Source: a marine gamma proteobacterium HTCC2080 (GTDB taxonomy: Bacteria > Pseudomonadota > Gammaproteobacteria > Pseudomonadales > Halieaceae). Taken from it: a stretch of 64,000 nucleotides of DNA. Position numbers and translations under genes: made by a program. Shown piece by piece: positions 55,985-64,000 of this stretch; the stretch's first letter is position 1, and every line of letters begins with the position of its first letter. Location of the stretch: contig AAVV01000003.1 in assembly GCA_000169115.1 (NCBI GenBank), positions 186,001 through 250,000 on the forward strand, read 5' to 3'. The notes beneath the pieces were generated by a model. That model ran no database searches, had not been told where the DNA came from, and saw only the letters and a program-made list of their open reading frames with translations.

Positions 55985-57874
55985 ATGAGCCAGTATAACG
56001 CCGATGCAATTGAGGTCCTCACCGGGTTAGAGCCCGTGCGCAAACGTCCCGGTATGTACACCGATACCCTGCGGCCCAATCACCTCGCTCAAGAGGTAAT
56101 CGACAACTCGGTAGACGAGGCTTTAGCCGGTCATGCTGATCAGGTAGACGTTGTCTTGCACAGCACCGGTGGTATTAGCATTCAAGATAACGGCCGGGGT
56201 ATGCCGGTCGATTTGCACCCGGTTCAAAAGCTGCCTGGGGTCGAGGTTATTTTATCGACCCTACATGCCGGCGGTAAATTTTCAGACAAAAATTATCAAT
56301 TTAGTGGTGGCCTCCATGGCGTCGGCGTGTCGGTAGTCAACGCGCTGTCAAAAAGGCTCGATATTACGATTAAGCGCGATGGCAACATTTATACGATGGC
56401 TTTTGAGGGCGGCGAAAAAGTTGAAGACCTTGCGGTAGCCGGTACCTGCGGCAAACGTAACACCGGTACTCAAATTCGTTTTGACCCCGACCCACAGTAT
56501 TTTGACTCTCCCAATTTTTCCATGCCTCGTTTAATTCACGTCCTGCGCGCCAAGGCCGTGCTTTGCCCGGGTCTTCGGGTCACGCTGCTCGATGAGAAAA
56601 AGAATGAGCGCAGCGAATGGTTTTATGAAGATGGTATTTCTGATTATCTGATGGATGCGACCATCGATTATCCCGTTATTCCTGAAAAGCCCTTTACGTA
56701 TCACTTTAGTGGCGAAACAGAGGCTGTTGATTGGGCCATTCAGTGGCTACCTGAGGGAGGCGATGTAGTTGCTGAGTCCTATGTCAATTTAATACCGACA
56801 GCCCAGGGAGGAACCCACGTTAACGGATTGCGCTCGGGCTTACTTGAGGCTTTGCGCGAATTCTGTGAGCTTCGCAGTCTCTTGCCCCGTGGCGTAAAGC
56901 TCACCGCAGAGGATATTTGGGACCGCTGTTGTTTTGTACTGTCGTCAAAGCTTCAGGATCCGCAATTTTCTGGGCAGACCAAAGAGCGTCTGTCTTCCCG
57001 GGAGGCTGCAGGCTTTGTTTCTGGCGTGGCCAAAGATGCCTTTAGCCTCTGGTTAAACCAGCACACCGCCGAGGCGGAGTTGTTAGCTGAGCTGTGTATT
57101 AATCGCGCGCAAGCGCGCTTGCGGTCGGCCAAAAAAGTTGTGCGAAAAAAGGTGACCTCCGGCCCTGCACTGCCGGGCAAGCTGGCAGACTGCACCTCTG
57201 AAGACCCCGCCTATGGCGAGTTATTTCTCGTCGAGGGAGACTCGGCGGGTGGCTCGGCCAAACAAGCTCGAAACCGTGAGTTTCAGGCGATCTTGCCGCT
57301 GCGCGGTAAAATTTTGAATACCTGGGAGGTCGATGCCCAAGAAATTCTCGCCTCCGCAGAGGTTTACAATATATCGGTGGCTTTAGGGATCGATCCGGCT
57401 AGCGATGATCTGTCTGGGTTGCGCTATCACAAGGTCTGCATTCTTGCTGACGCAGACTCCGACGGTCTGCACATTGCGACCCTGATCTGCGCACTATTTT
57501 TACGGCATTTCCAGCCGCTGGTGCGAGCGGGGCATGTTTATGTCGCCATGCCGCCCTTGTATCGAATCGATGTCGGTAAAGAGGTGTATTACGCACTCGA
57601 CGACGCTGAGCGCAACGGCATACTCGAGCGTTTGGCGGCAGAAAATAAGCGTGCCAAACCCAACGTCCAGCGTTTTAAGGGGTTGGGAGAGATGAATCCA
57701 GGGCAGCTCCGCGAGACAACAATGGATCCTGATACTCGACGGTTGGTGCAGTTGGTGCTCGATGCCGATGCCGATACCCACGGCACTTTTGATATGCTGC
57801 TGGCCAAGAAACGATCAGGTGACAGAAAAACTTGGCTTGAGTCGAAGGGCGACTTGGCCGACATCGCCGGATAA
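55985..57874 (+). CDS. parE: DNA topoisomerase IV subunit B
   Basis: ATPase subunit (629 aa) of topoisomerase IV, which decatenates replicated chromosomes. The GHKL ATPase domain shows EVIDNSVDEALAGHAD, DNGRGMPVDLHP and GGLHGVGVSVVNALS; the transducer domain follows to about 400; the TOPRIM domain has FLVEGDSAGGSAKQARNR and LADADSDGLHIATL with the Mg-binding acids. The length and the DADSDG variant fit ParE rather than GyrB (no GyrB insertion). parC is not in the window. Confidence 0.97.
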   Translation: MSQYNADAIEVLTGLEPVRKRPGMYTDTLRPNHLAQEVIDNSVDEALAGHADQVDVVLHSTGGISIQDNGRGMPVDLHPVQKLPGVEVILSTLHAGGKFSDKNYQFSGGLHGVGVSVVNALSKRLDITIKRDGNIYTMAFEGGEKVEDLAVAGTCGKRNTGTQIRFDPDPQYFDSPNFSMPRLIHVLRAKAVLCPGLRVTLLDEKKNERSEWFYEDGISDYLMDATIDYPVIPEKPFTYHFSGETEAVDWAIQWLPEGGDVVAESYVNLIPTAQGGTHVNGLRSGLLEALREFCELRSLLPRGVKLTAEDIWDRCCFVLSSKLQDPQFSGQTKERLSSREAAGFVSGVAKDAFSLWLNQHTAEAELLAELCINRAQARLRSAKKVVRKKVTSGPALPGKLADCTSEDPAYGELFLVEGDSAGGSAKQARNREFQAILPLRGKILNTWEVDAQEILASAEVYNISVALGIDPASDDLSGLRYHKVCILADADSDGLHIATLICALFLRHFQPLVRAGHVYVAMPPLYRIDVGKEVYYALDDAERNGILERLAAENKRAKPNVQRFKGLGEMNPGQLRETTMDPDTRRLVQLVLDADADTHGTFDMLLAKKRSGDRKTWLESKGDLADIAG

Positions 57875-57897
57875 GCCACTATTGCGTAATAGTCGGC
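57875..57897 (+). other. short hairpin between parE and the YceI gene
   Basis: GCC-ACTATT, loop GCGT, AATAGT-C-GGC starts immediately after the parE stop and ends 16 bp before the YceI gene ATG. It has no U-tract, so it is a weak candidate for a processing or attenuating structure. Confidence 0.3.
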
Positions 57898-57913
57898 ACC
57901 TGAGGAGATACCC

Positions 57914-58492
57914 ATGCCAATTTCGATTCGATCACTTACCTGCGTTGCATTGCTGCTTGTTACCCAGGCAACCCTTGCAGATTGGCGGCTCACCGGGGCA
58001 TCTAAGGTGGGTTATGTATCGATAAAAAATAATGCCATTGCTGAACATAATTATTTTTCAGGCGTTACCGGCAGCCTCAATAAAAAGGGGCAGTTGAAGG
58101 TTAGTATTGATCTCAGCACGGTCGAGACGCAGGTTGATATTCGTAACCAGCGCATGCGCGATCTATTTTTCGAGGTCATGCAATATCCCGAAGCTGTGGT
58201 CACTGCGCAGCTCGATATGCAAGAGCTTGCTCAGGTTGAATCGGGGGCACCTTTAGAACTTGTTAAGCCTTTTACGCTGTCACTGCACGGTATTGAGAGC
58301 ACGGGAGAGGCGCACTTGCGCATTGTATCCGTAGGAGGACGCGCCTGGGTTAGCACTGTGCGGCCTATTTTAATATCGGCCGCTGACTTTGGCTTAGAGG
58401 GGGGCGTTGCGGCATTGCGAAAGATTGCAGGTCTAGAGGCAATTGCCGCGGTAGTCCCCGTGAGCGTTAATCTGAAACTCGTTAAAAAGTGA
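57914..58492 (+). CDS. YceI family periplasmic protein
   Basis: Exported lipocalin-like protein (192 aa). A signal peptide (LTCVALLLVTQATLADW) is followed by the YceI beta-barrel, with NYFSGVTGSLNKKGQLKVSIDLSTVETQVDIRNQRMRD close to the family pattern. YceI proteins bind isoprenoid-type lipids; the ligand here is unknown. The SD GAGGAGA gives a clear start. It is convergent with the multiheme gene, only 5 bp between stops. Confidence 0.92.
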   Translation: MPISIRSLTCVALLLVTQATLADWRLTGASKVGYVSIKNNAIAEHNYFSGVTGSLNKKGQLKVSIDLSTVETQVDIRNQRMRDLFFEVMQYPEAVVTAQLDMQELAQVESGAPLELVKPFTLSLHGIESTGEAHLRIVSVGGRAWVSTVRPILISAADFGLEGGVAALRKIAGLEAIAAVVPVSVNLKLVKK

Positions 58493-58497
58493 GTCGA

Positions 58498-60738
58498 TCA
58501 CCGCACTCCGGCACTTTGCAAAACCCCTTGTAGCTGACCTTGGTAGCGCCCTTGTTTTGCAACATCGCCCGCTCCCTCTGCATAGCTGATTAGCGCTGAG
58601 AGCACTTCAGGGTTGCCGGGCTGGTCCTGATTGAGCTGTTCCAGTAGCGCGAAGGCCTGTGCAGGTTGTCCGGTATCATGAAGCGCAATGGCATACACAT
58701 AGCGGTGGCGCGAGCCTTGGGCCTCCAGCTCGGCAGCCTTGGCCAGTTCGGTGATGGCGGCGGTGCTATTACCTTCTCGAAACTCTAACAGACCCAGCGA
58801 GTGATGCAGCGCACCTGGCGCTAGTGAGGTCGCAATACCTTGCTTTAGCAGCGCCCGTGCCTCGTTGTCACGGCCCTGAGCACGCAGGACATCGGCTAGA
58901 TTGACCCGAGCCGGGTCAAGCTGTGGGTTAATCCGAAGGGCTTCTCGCAGTGACGCTTCTGCGCGACCAATGTCACCTCGAGCGAGCCAGTAATTGGCAA
59001 GCTGCAGTAGTGAGGAGGGCATATCAGCATGTTCGGTTAGGACGCGTTCGTACTCGCTAAATAGCGCTAACAATGGCGGTAGATCCTGTTGGCGTAACTC
59101 TTCCAGCGGTGTGGAAGCGAGTTGTTCTGCAACAGCCATACGCACACCTTGAACCGGGTCGTTAATAAGTGTGCGCAACATTAGGTAACGCTGTGTCGGC
59201 GGCAGGGGCGCGCTGGCGCGTACAGCGCTGCTGCGTAGAAGCGTATTTTTTGAGGCTAGCAGCATACCGGCAGTCTGGGATAGATCGGGTGGTGCCAAGT
59301 TGCCGTACTGCACCAGCGCAGAAGCGCGCAATATGGGCGTAGCTGAGGTGTCATCAATAATCTTTTTCAGCGAGGGTCGACTGCGAATATCTTGTGCGTG
59401 GGCACCGCGCAGAGCCATTGCTGGATGACGGCGTGGGCTATCAAATTTAATGCCCCAATCGCGAAGACTATCGAGGGCCCAGGAGTTTGACTGGTCTGTA
59501 TGGCACTGGGTGCACGCATTGGGGCTGCCGGTCATCAATGACAGATCGGGTCTGGGAATGCGCATGCTGTGATCCCGGCGTGAATCGACACCCATGTAGA
59601 GTTGCGCGGGCATATGGCATTCAACGCATTGGGCACCGGTGCTATTTGCCGCGTGTCGATGGTGCTGGGGCGTGTCATAGGTGGCGGGCATATGGCATTG
59701 AGCGCATAGCCCATTACCTTCGGCAATTGGGGTGTTGCTGTGGGGGTTGTGGCAGTTGGTACAGACAACACCCGCTTGATGCATTTTGCTTTGTACAAAA
59801 GATCCGTAGACGTATACCTCATCGCGAATTTGGCCATCAGGCCAATAGAGTGGCTCCTCAATAAGCGATAGCCGGTGGGTGTCGAGCAGGTCGGCACCGT
59901 AGTGGTAGTCCCCAAGGGTGCTGCGGCGCGCGTGGCAGCGGGCACAGTTGTCAATTTGAATGTTGTCAGTGAGTGGGCTGCTGCGGTGGGCAATACTGGC
60001 ATTCTCAGCCCAAGCCCACTGGCCTTTTGCTGCGAGGGACATTTCAAATCCCCCATAGGGTGCTTGCGCAGTAGTATTTTCTTTTACTAATGCAACGTGC
60101 TGAGCTCCGGGTCCATGGCAGCTTTCGCAGCCGACATTGTCGGCGTCCCACGTCGTCGCAAAACTGCCCTCTGTGGGGTTGTAATGTTTTTGTACATTGG
60201 TGCTATGACATTCGGCGCAACGTGTATTCCAGTTCTGGTATGGACCCGTCCAATGCAAGGGGTCCCCGGCTTTAATCGCGTCATCGGGATAGAGGTGGTA
60301 CCAACGTTGTCCGCCTTCAGATTTTGAACGGGCATCCCAAGCAATGGTTAAGGCCTGCAGTTTGCCGTCACCGATTGGCAGCAAATACTGTTGCAAGGGA
60401 AAGACGCCAAAGACCCAAGCAACGCGAAAGTCCTCGAGCTCTCCGGCTGCGTTGTCGGTGCGTACCCAAAAAGCATCATCCTTGCGATAAAAGGTGGAGG
60501 TTGTGCCCGCATAGGTAAACGTGGCGTCGTTAAAGTTTCCGAGCACGGATTTTTCGGTAACCGCCTGCATGGCTAGGTCATGGTGGGAGCCCTGCCAATC
60601 GGCGAAGGGCTGCTCGTGACAACCCGCACAGGTCGCTGTACCCACGTAGTCGGTGCTTCCTAGGGACAACGTTGAGAACACCATTGCACCTGCCAAAGCG
60701 GCAAGAGACAGTAATTTTTGGCTGATCGTACGGATCAT
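58498..60738 (-). CDS. octaheme c-type cytochrome with HEAT-like and TPR regions
   Basis: Exported protein of 746 aa. After the signal peptide (residues 1 to about 27), eight CxxCH heme motifs occur at 37-41 (CAGCH), 174-178 (CAECH), 204-208 (CESCH), 265-269 (CARCH), 326-330 (CTNCH), 345-349 (CAQCH), 371-375 (CVECH) and 409-413 (CTQCH). The spacing resembles the cytochrome c554 / multiheme redox family. From about 440 the chain has HEAT-like repeats (ILRASALVQYGNLA...), then about four TPR units to the C-terminus. It probably acts in periplasmic electron transfer or redox catalysis; the substrate is unknown. Its nearest left neighbour is the unrelated YceI gene. Confidence 0.9.
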   Translation of the reverse strand: MIRTISQKLLSLAALAGAMVFSTLSLGSTDYVGTATCAGCHEQPFADWQGSHHDLAMQAVTEKSVLGNFNDATFTYAGTTSTFYRKDDAFWVRTDNAAGELEDFRVAWVFGVFPLQQYLLPIGDGKLQALTIAWDARSKSEGGQRWYHLYPDDAIKAGDPLHWTGPYQNWNTRCAECHSTNVQKHYNPTEGSFATTWDADNVGCESCHGPGAQHVALVKENTTAQAPYGGFEMSLAAKGQWAWAENASIAHRSSPLTDNIQIDNCARCHARRSTLGDYHYGADLLDTHRLSLIEEPLYWPDGQIRDEVYVYGSFVQSKMHQAGVVCTNCHNPHSNTPIAEGNGLCAQCHMPATYDTPQHHRHAANSTGAQCVECHMPAQLYMGVDSRRDHSMRIPRPDLSLMTGSPNACTQCHTDQSNSWALDSLRDWGIKFDSPRRHPAMALRGAHAQDIRSRPSLKKIIDDTSATPILRASALVQYGNLAPPDLSQTAGMLLASKNTLLRSSAVRASAPLPPTQRYLMLRTLINDPVQGVRMAVAEQLASTPLEELRQQDLPPLLALFSEYERVLTEHADMPSSLLQLANYWLARGDIGRAEASLREALRINPQLDPARVNLADVLRAQGRDNEARALLKQGIATSLAPGALHHSLGLLEFREGNSTAAITELAKAAELEAQGSRHRYVYAIALHDTGQPAQAFALLEQLNQDQPGNPEVLSALISYAEGAGDVAKQGRYQGQLQGVLQSAGVR

Positions 60739-61312
60739 TTTTGCCTCGTTGAAGATGTTACGTCGAGTGGCGCCGTTATTTGGGACGTGCTCGGTGGTTG
60801 CAGCAGCAGTTTCTTACTGCTTTTATTGCCGCGCTCGGATAATTGTAAAACAGTAGTGCTAAGTTTAGCCGAGCTTGGACCCCAGCATGCAGCTTAAATC
60901 GGGTCAATTTGGCGCAGCACTCCAACAACGTCACGGCTGACCCCATGGTTATGCCTTGTCTATTGCCCAGTGCCTTCGGCAGTGACTGCCCCCAGCAAAA
61001 TACGCAACACTGGGATGGCCACGGCGGCTACGCTGTTGGCAGTAGGCAACCGCACAGAAGAGGCATCAGTCGCCGTTGTTTTTTTGAGGATCGCTGCGGT
61101 TTTTTCGAGAGAGTCTCTACATGGCCATCGGCGTATCAGGCAGCGCCTTACCTGGAGCCCACTCGTTTCAACCAGAGCGCGTTTCAAAGGTGCGCATCTG
61201 CCGAGGCATTTGCTCCGGTTTCAATCTCGGATAATGAGTTCGGGTACACTACACCCTTAAAGTAAAATCGGTGCGCCCGCTTGCGCGGACACGGCCAAGG
61301 AATTTAAGCGTT
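60739..61312. other. 574-bp stretch without a supported gene
   Basis: Several overlapping open frames cover 60909-61265 on both strands, but none has an SD, recognisable domain or natural-looking composition. Two T-runs are visible (TTGTTTTTTT at about 61077-61086 and GGTTTTTTC near 61099). TACACT at 61245-61250 is a possible -10 for the amidotransferase gene. It may hold a degraded gene or an sRNA, but I cannot support either. Confidence 0.4.
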
Positions 61313-62020
61313 ATGAAAATTGGAATTCTAAAAACCGATACGGTGCGGCCAGAGTGGGTGGGCACCTACGGCGAATACCCCGACATGTTTGAAGCTTTGT
61401 TACGTCAGGTCGACCCAGACTTGGAATTTTGCACCTGGGATGTCGAAGCCGGTGAGCTCCCAGAAGATCTGTCAGCAGTGGATGGTTACATCATTACCGG
61501 CAGTAAAAGTAGTGCTTATGATGATAAGCCTTGGATCCGTGCCCTTGAGGATTTTATTCGTCACGCGCACCTAGTAAAGGTCAGGTTAGTGGGCATCTGT
61601 TTTGGCCACCAGCTGGTGGCTCGGGCTCTGGGTGGTTTGGTCGATAAGTCGGCTAACGGCTGGGGTTGTGGCGTGCAGGTTTACAGTGTGTCAGACGCGC
61701 AGTTACTGGCTGATGGTCAGGGTGGAGATTTGCAGTTACTGGCGTCACACCAGGATCAAGTCATGTTGGCCCCTGAGGGTGCGCTGGTTATTGCGCGTAA
61801 CGATCACTGTGATATTGCGGGCTTCAGGATTGGTGAGCACATACTGACCTTTCAAGGGCACCCTGAATTCATTCCTGAATATTCCCGAGATATTATGGCT
61901 CTTCGGCGTGAAATGATCGGCGAGGCTAGGGTTGCAGAAGGCCTTGCCACCCTCGAAAAGCATGACCACCAGGGCGAGCGCGTAGCCCGCTGGATGCTCG
62001 ACTTCATCGCCTCTCAGTAA
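61313..62020 (+). CDS. class I glutamine amidotransferase-like protein
   Basis: Stand-alone GATase1 domain (235 aa), GuaA-N-terminal-like. The nucleophile Cys96 is in VGICFGHQLVARALGG, and the His-Glu pair is in FQGHPEFIPEYS. ITGSKSSAYDDKPWI resembles the oxyanion strand region. The upstream frame opens at 61271, but MKIGILKTDTV at 61313 is the natural start, with AAGGA upstream. The acceptor synthase is not encoded nearby, so it may be a gamma-glutamyl hydrolase or glutaminase of the YfeJ / PuuD-like group. Confidence 0.87.
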   Translation: MKIGILKTDTVRPEWVGTYGEYPDMFEALLRQVDPDLEFCTWDVEAGELPEDLSAVDGYIITGSKSSAYDDKPWIRALEDFIRHAHLVKVRLVGICFGHQLVARALGGLVDKSANGWGCGVQVYSVSDAQLLADGQGGDLQLLASHQDQVMLAPEGALVIARNDHCDIAGFRIGEHILTFQGHPEFIPEYSRDIMALRREMIGEARVAEGLATLEKHDHQGERVARWMLDFIASQ

Positions 62021-62046
62021 TCCTTTGTTCTACTCCGACTAGGTAA

Positions 62047-62075
62047 TGGTGCATTCGCCTCTGGTGAATGCACCA
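62047..62075. other. 10-bp inverted repeat downstream of the amidotransferase gene
   Basis: TGGTGCATTC (62047-62056) and GAATGCACCA (62066-62075) with a 9-nt loop, 26 bp after the amidotransferase stop and between it and the convergent VOC gene. An A-tract rather than a T-tract follows on the plus strand, so a terminator role is uncertain for either direction. Confidence 0.5.
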
Positions 62076-62192
62076 AAAAGCCGACTGAATATTTTGCAGT
62101 TTATTTTGCGTGCAGCTCTTTAGGGCCTAGCTGACCATAGCTTGTGACTGTTAGTTGCGAACTACCAGCGGTTGTAACCCAGCAGTAGCGAC

Positions 62193-62645
62193 CTACCAGC
62201 TGCCAGTATTTTCCATCGACGCCCAGGGTTCCGCGGCGGATAAGGCATCCCCAGCCTGCAGTAGTTCCACGGAGATACCGTCAGGGGAGCGGATGAACGC
62301 CATGCGACCGTCTCGGGGTGGGCGGTTAATGGTGACGCCTTTGCTCATCAGGCTGGCACAGGTCGCGTAAATATCGTCAACCCGGTAAGCCAAGTGGCCA
62401 AAATTTCTGCCGCCATCATAAATTTCAGAATCCCAATTGTAGGTAATTTCAACCAGTGGCGCCTGATCCGTATGAGCTCGTTCGACATCATCCGGGGCGG
62501 CGAGGAAAACGAGCGTAAATCGCCCGGCCTCGCTGTCGTATCGATTCACTTCTATCAGCCCCAACTTGTTGCAAAAGAAGTCGAGGGTGCTGTCTAAACT
62601 GCTGGCGCGGATCATGGTGTGCAAAAACTGCATGGCGTTACTCAT
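62193..62645 (-). CDS. VOC family protein, glyoxalase I-like
   Basis: Two-module vicinal-oxygen-chelate metalloenzyme (150 aa). It begins MQFLHTMIRASSLDSTLDFFCNKLGL, as lactoylglutathione lyases do. Likely metal ligands are His in FLHTM, Glu in LVEITYNWDSE, His in NFGHLAYRV and Glu in ISVELLQ, all in the positions used by GloA. Glyoxalase I activity is likely but not certain because some GloA-type loops are shortened. It is convergent with the amidotransferase gene. Confidence 0.88.
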   Translation of the reverse strand: MSNAMQFLHTMIRASSLDSTLDFFCNKLGLIEVNRYDSEAGRFTLVFLAAPDDVERAHTDQAPLVEITYNWDSEIYDGGRNFGHLAYRVDDIYATCASLMSKGVTINRPPRDGRMAFIRSPDGISVELLQAGDALSAAEPWASMENTGSW

Positions 62646-62817
62646 TGTAAAAATCAGATTCCCTATTATGGGGTTTGCTGGCTGCCTTGTGTGAGCTATT
62701 GGTAGGGAAATTAGATTTTAGTACGACCTTTTAAAGGTGGTTCACGCTAAACTCCTCGGCGTACCCGTAGGCTTGCGAGTTGGGGTGCTTTTTTTCTCCC
62801 TGAACTTGGATGACACC

Positions 62818-63720
62818 ATGTGGTTTCGAAATTTACGTGCTTACCGATTACCTGAGCGTTTGGGACTCGATGCTGAAGCAATGGCTCAGCGCTTAGAGTC
62901 TCGCCCCTTTACTCCCTGTCGCCCGGCACAGCCTTTAAGTGCTGGCTGGGTAGCCGCCCTTGATGACAATGTTGATTCGCTGGTTCATGCGGCAGGCCCC
63001 TATTGGCTATTGAGGCTCAAACGTGAAGAGAAACTGCTGCCGTCATCAGTAATTCGCGATGAGGTTGGTAGTCGAGTACTACAAATTCAGACTGCAGAGG
63101 CGCGTAAGGTGCATCGCAAGGAGCGGTTGCAACTTACTGACGAGGTCACGCAAGACCTTATGCCCCGGGCTTTCACCCGGGCGCGCAGTATTGAAGCTAT
63201 GGTCTTTGAGAAAGATGGCTGGTTGTGGGTGAACAATGCCAGCGCCCCCCGGGCTGAAGACTTTCTCTCGGCGTTGCGTGAGGCACTAGGCAGCTTGCCT
63301 GCTGTGTTGCCTGTGACGCGTAAGAACCCCGCCGCAGTAATGTCTGAGTGGTTACTGCACGATCAACTTCCCGAGGGTTTTGAGTTGGGTACCGAGGCCG
63401 ACCTCGTTGAGCCCGGAGAGGAGGGCGGTGTTGTTCGAGCGCGCAGCATGTTGCTTGATTGCGATGAAATTAGAGCGCATATCGAGTCGGGTAAGCAGGT
63501 TCAGCGTTTGGCTTTAGCTTGGCAGGGGCGGCTGGAATTTGTACTCGGTGCTGATTTAGTCATTCGTCGTCTGAAGTTTGCTGAGGCACTAACAACAGCA
63601 CACGACGACATCAATGAAGACCCTTTGGCCAGACGTGACGCTGATTTCTTGCTGATGAGTGAAACTCTGGCAGAGCTCTGGCCGGCCCTACTGCAAGCCT
63701 TTGGTGGGCTAGAGGCATGA
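62818..63720 (+). CDS. rdgC: recombination-associated protein RdgC
   Basis: Ring-shaped dimeric DNA-binding protein (300 aa) that modulates RecA. It opens with MWFRNLRAYRLPERL and ends with the helical segment LMSETLAELWPALLQAFGG, as in the E. coli protein of similar length. PAVLPVTRKNPAAVMSEWL and ADLVEPGEEGGVVRARSMLLDCDEI are conserved blocks. The frame extends to 62737 but the ATG at 62818 is the family start. It overlaps the DUF1653 gene by 4 bp. Confidence 0.96.
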   Translation: MWFRNLRAYRLPERLGLDAEAMAQRLESRPFTPCRPAQPLSAGWVAALDDNVDSLVHAAGPYWLLRLKREEKLLPSSVIRDEVGSRVLQIQTAEARKVHRKERLQLTDEVTQDLMPRAFTRARSIEAMVFEKDGWLWVNNASAPRAEDFLSALREALGSLPAVLPVTRKNPAAVMSEWLLHDQLPEGFELGTEADLVEPGEEGGVVRARSMLLDCDEIRAHIESGKQVQRLALAWQGRLEFVLGADLVIRRLKFAEALTTAHDDINEDPLARRDADFLLMSETLAELWPALLQAFGGLEA

Positions 63721-63950
63721 GTCAAAGCACAGACCCTCGCCCTGGCCGCTATCGGCACTATAAAGGTGGGGCCTATGAGGTGTTGGGTGTTGCCACGCAT
63801 TCGGAAACAGAGGAGCGCCACGTGGTTTATCGGCCACTTTATGGCGAGGGTGCTCTGTGGATAAGGCCTTTGGAAATGTTTGTTGAGTGGGTCGAAGTTG
63901 ATGGTGAGCAAAAACCGCGTTTTGCCCCCGAGGACACAGCGAGTCCATAG
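63717..63950 (+). CDS. DUF1653 domain protein
   Basis: Small cytoplasmic protein (77 aa) consisting of one DUF1653 domain: PGRYRHYKGGAYEVLGVATH, ERHVVYRPLYGEGALWIRP and MFVEWVEV. The function of this family is unknown; the fold is a small beta barrel. Its ATG overlaps the rdgC stop (ATGA), implying co-translation with rdgC. The remaining 50 bp of the window hold nothing recognisable. Confidence 0.92.
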   Translation: MSQSTDPRPGRYRHYKGGAYEVLGVATHSETEERHVVYRPLYGEGALWIRPLEMFVEWVEVDGEQKPRFAPEDTASP

Positions 63951-64000
63951 CTGCCGGGCTGTTATGGATTAGTCCTGACGCGACCTTGCCCTGTCGTTAT

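Noticed and set aside
60909-61265. Open frames of 75-118 codons on both strands in the gap before the amidotransferase gene
   Set aside because: They overlap one another, have no SD, and their composition (Cys/Arg/Ser-rich) is typical of non-coding frames.
1-64000. tRNA, rRNA, CRISPR array, IS element, prophage or integrase
   Set aside because: Looked for T-loop-like motifs, regularly spaced repeats, transposase or integrase proteins and found none; the only exact tandem repeat is the short one at 11552-11583.

Overview
The window reads as an ordinary chromosomal stretch of an aerobic gammaproteobacterium of moderate GC. Gene content and order (glyQ-glyS, lpxL-like, def-fmt-rsmB-trkA, LysM protein-dprA-tsaC-hemF-aroE, cox cluster, polA-engB-cytochromes-dsbA) resemble the origin-proximal region of Pseudomonas and of marine gammaproteobacteria of the Cellvibrionales / OM60-NOR5 / SAR92 kind. 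The taxonomic placement is inferred from gene order only. I saw no rRNA, tRNA, CRISPR array, prophage, insertion sequence or integrase. The DNA is densely coding, with many 1-11 bp gene overlaps.

Layout. 1-3.9 kb (minus): glutathione S-transferase-like protein, glyS, glyQ. 3.9-5.7 kb (plus): lauroyl acyltransferase-like protein and a DjlA-like co-chaperone. 5.7-11.4 kb (minus): def-fmt-rsmB-trkA-trkH operon (translation initiation, 16S rRNA methylation, potassium uptake). 11.65-16.4 kb (plus): LysM protein, dprA, tsaC, hemF, aroE. 16.4-17.3 kb: gamma carbonic anhydrase-like protein (minus) and a YheV zinc ribbon (plus). 17.6-25.4 kb: aa3/caa3-type cytochrome c oxidase cluster coxB-coxA-ctaG-coxC-(DUF2909)-SURF1-SCO-like-ctaB-SCO1, with no ctaA. 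25.4-30.6 kb: polA, engB, a c5-like cytochrome, cytochrome c4 and dsbA.

30.7-45 kb is amino-acid and regulatory metabolism: an Lrp/AsnC regulator divergent from leuA, a diguanylate cyclase, a DUF6279 lipoprotein, ilvD, argA, a stand-alone GspE/PilB-type ATPase, glnE, ilvE and a monoacylglycerol-lipase-like hydrolase. 45-48.5 kb carries the dTDP-L-rhamnose genes as two convergent pairs (rfbD-rfbB plus, rfbC-rfbA minus). 48.8-52.6 kb holds the least familiar block: a GT4 glycosyltransferase, a SAM methyltransferase and an alpha/alpha-toroid protein in one overlapping operon, faced by a second methyltransferase. This is the best candidate for an undescribed glycan-modifying system. 52.9-58.5 kb: tolC divergent from DUF1249 (yqiB)-cpdA-parE, then yceI. 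58.5-64 kb: an eight-CxxCH cytochrome with HEAT-like and TPR regions, a 574-bp stretch without a convincing gene, a class I glutamine amidotransferase, a VOC/glyoxalase protein, rdgC and a DUF1653 protein.

Most of the window is housekeeping. The points most worth a second look are the GT4/methyltransferase/toroid operon and its possible ATT start, the octaheme-TPR protein, the cox cluster without heme A synthase but with a SCO-like protein lacking the distal histidine, and several intergenic palindromes and repeats.
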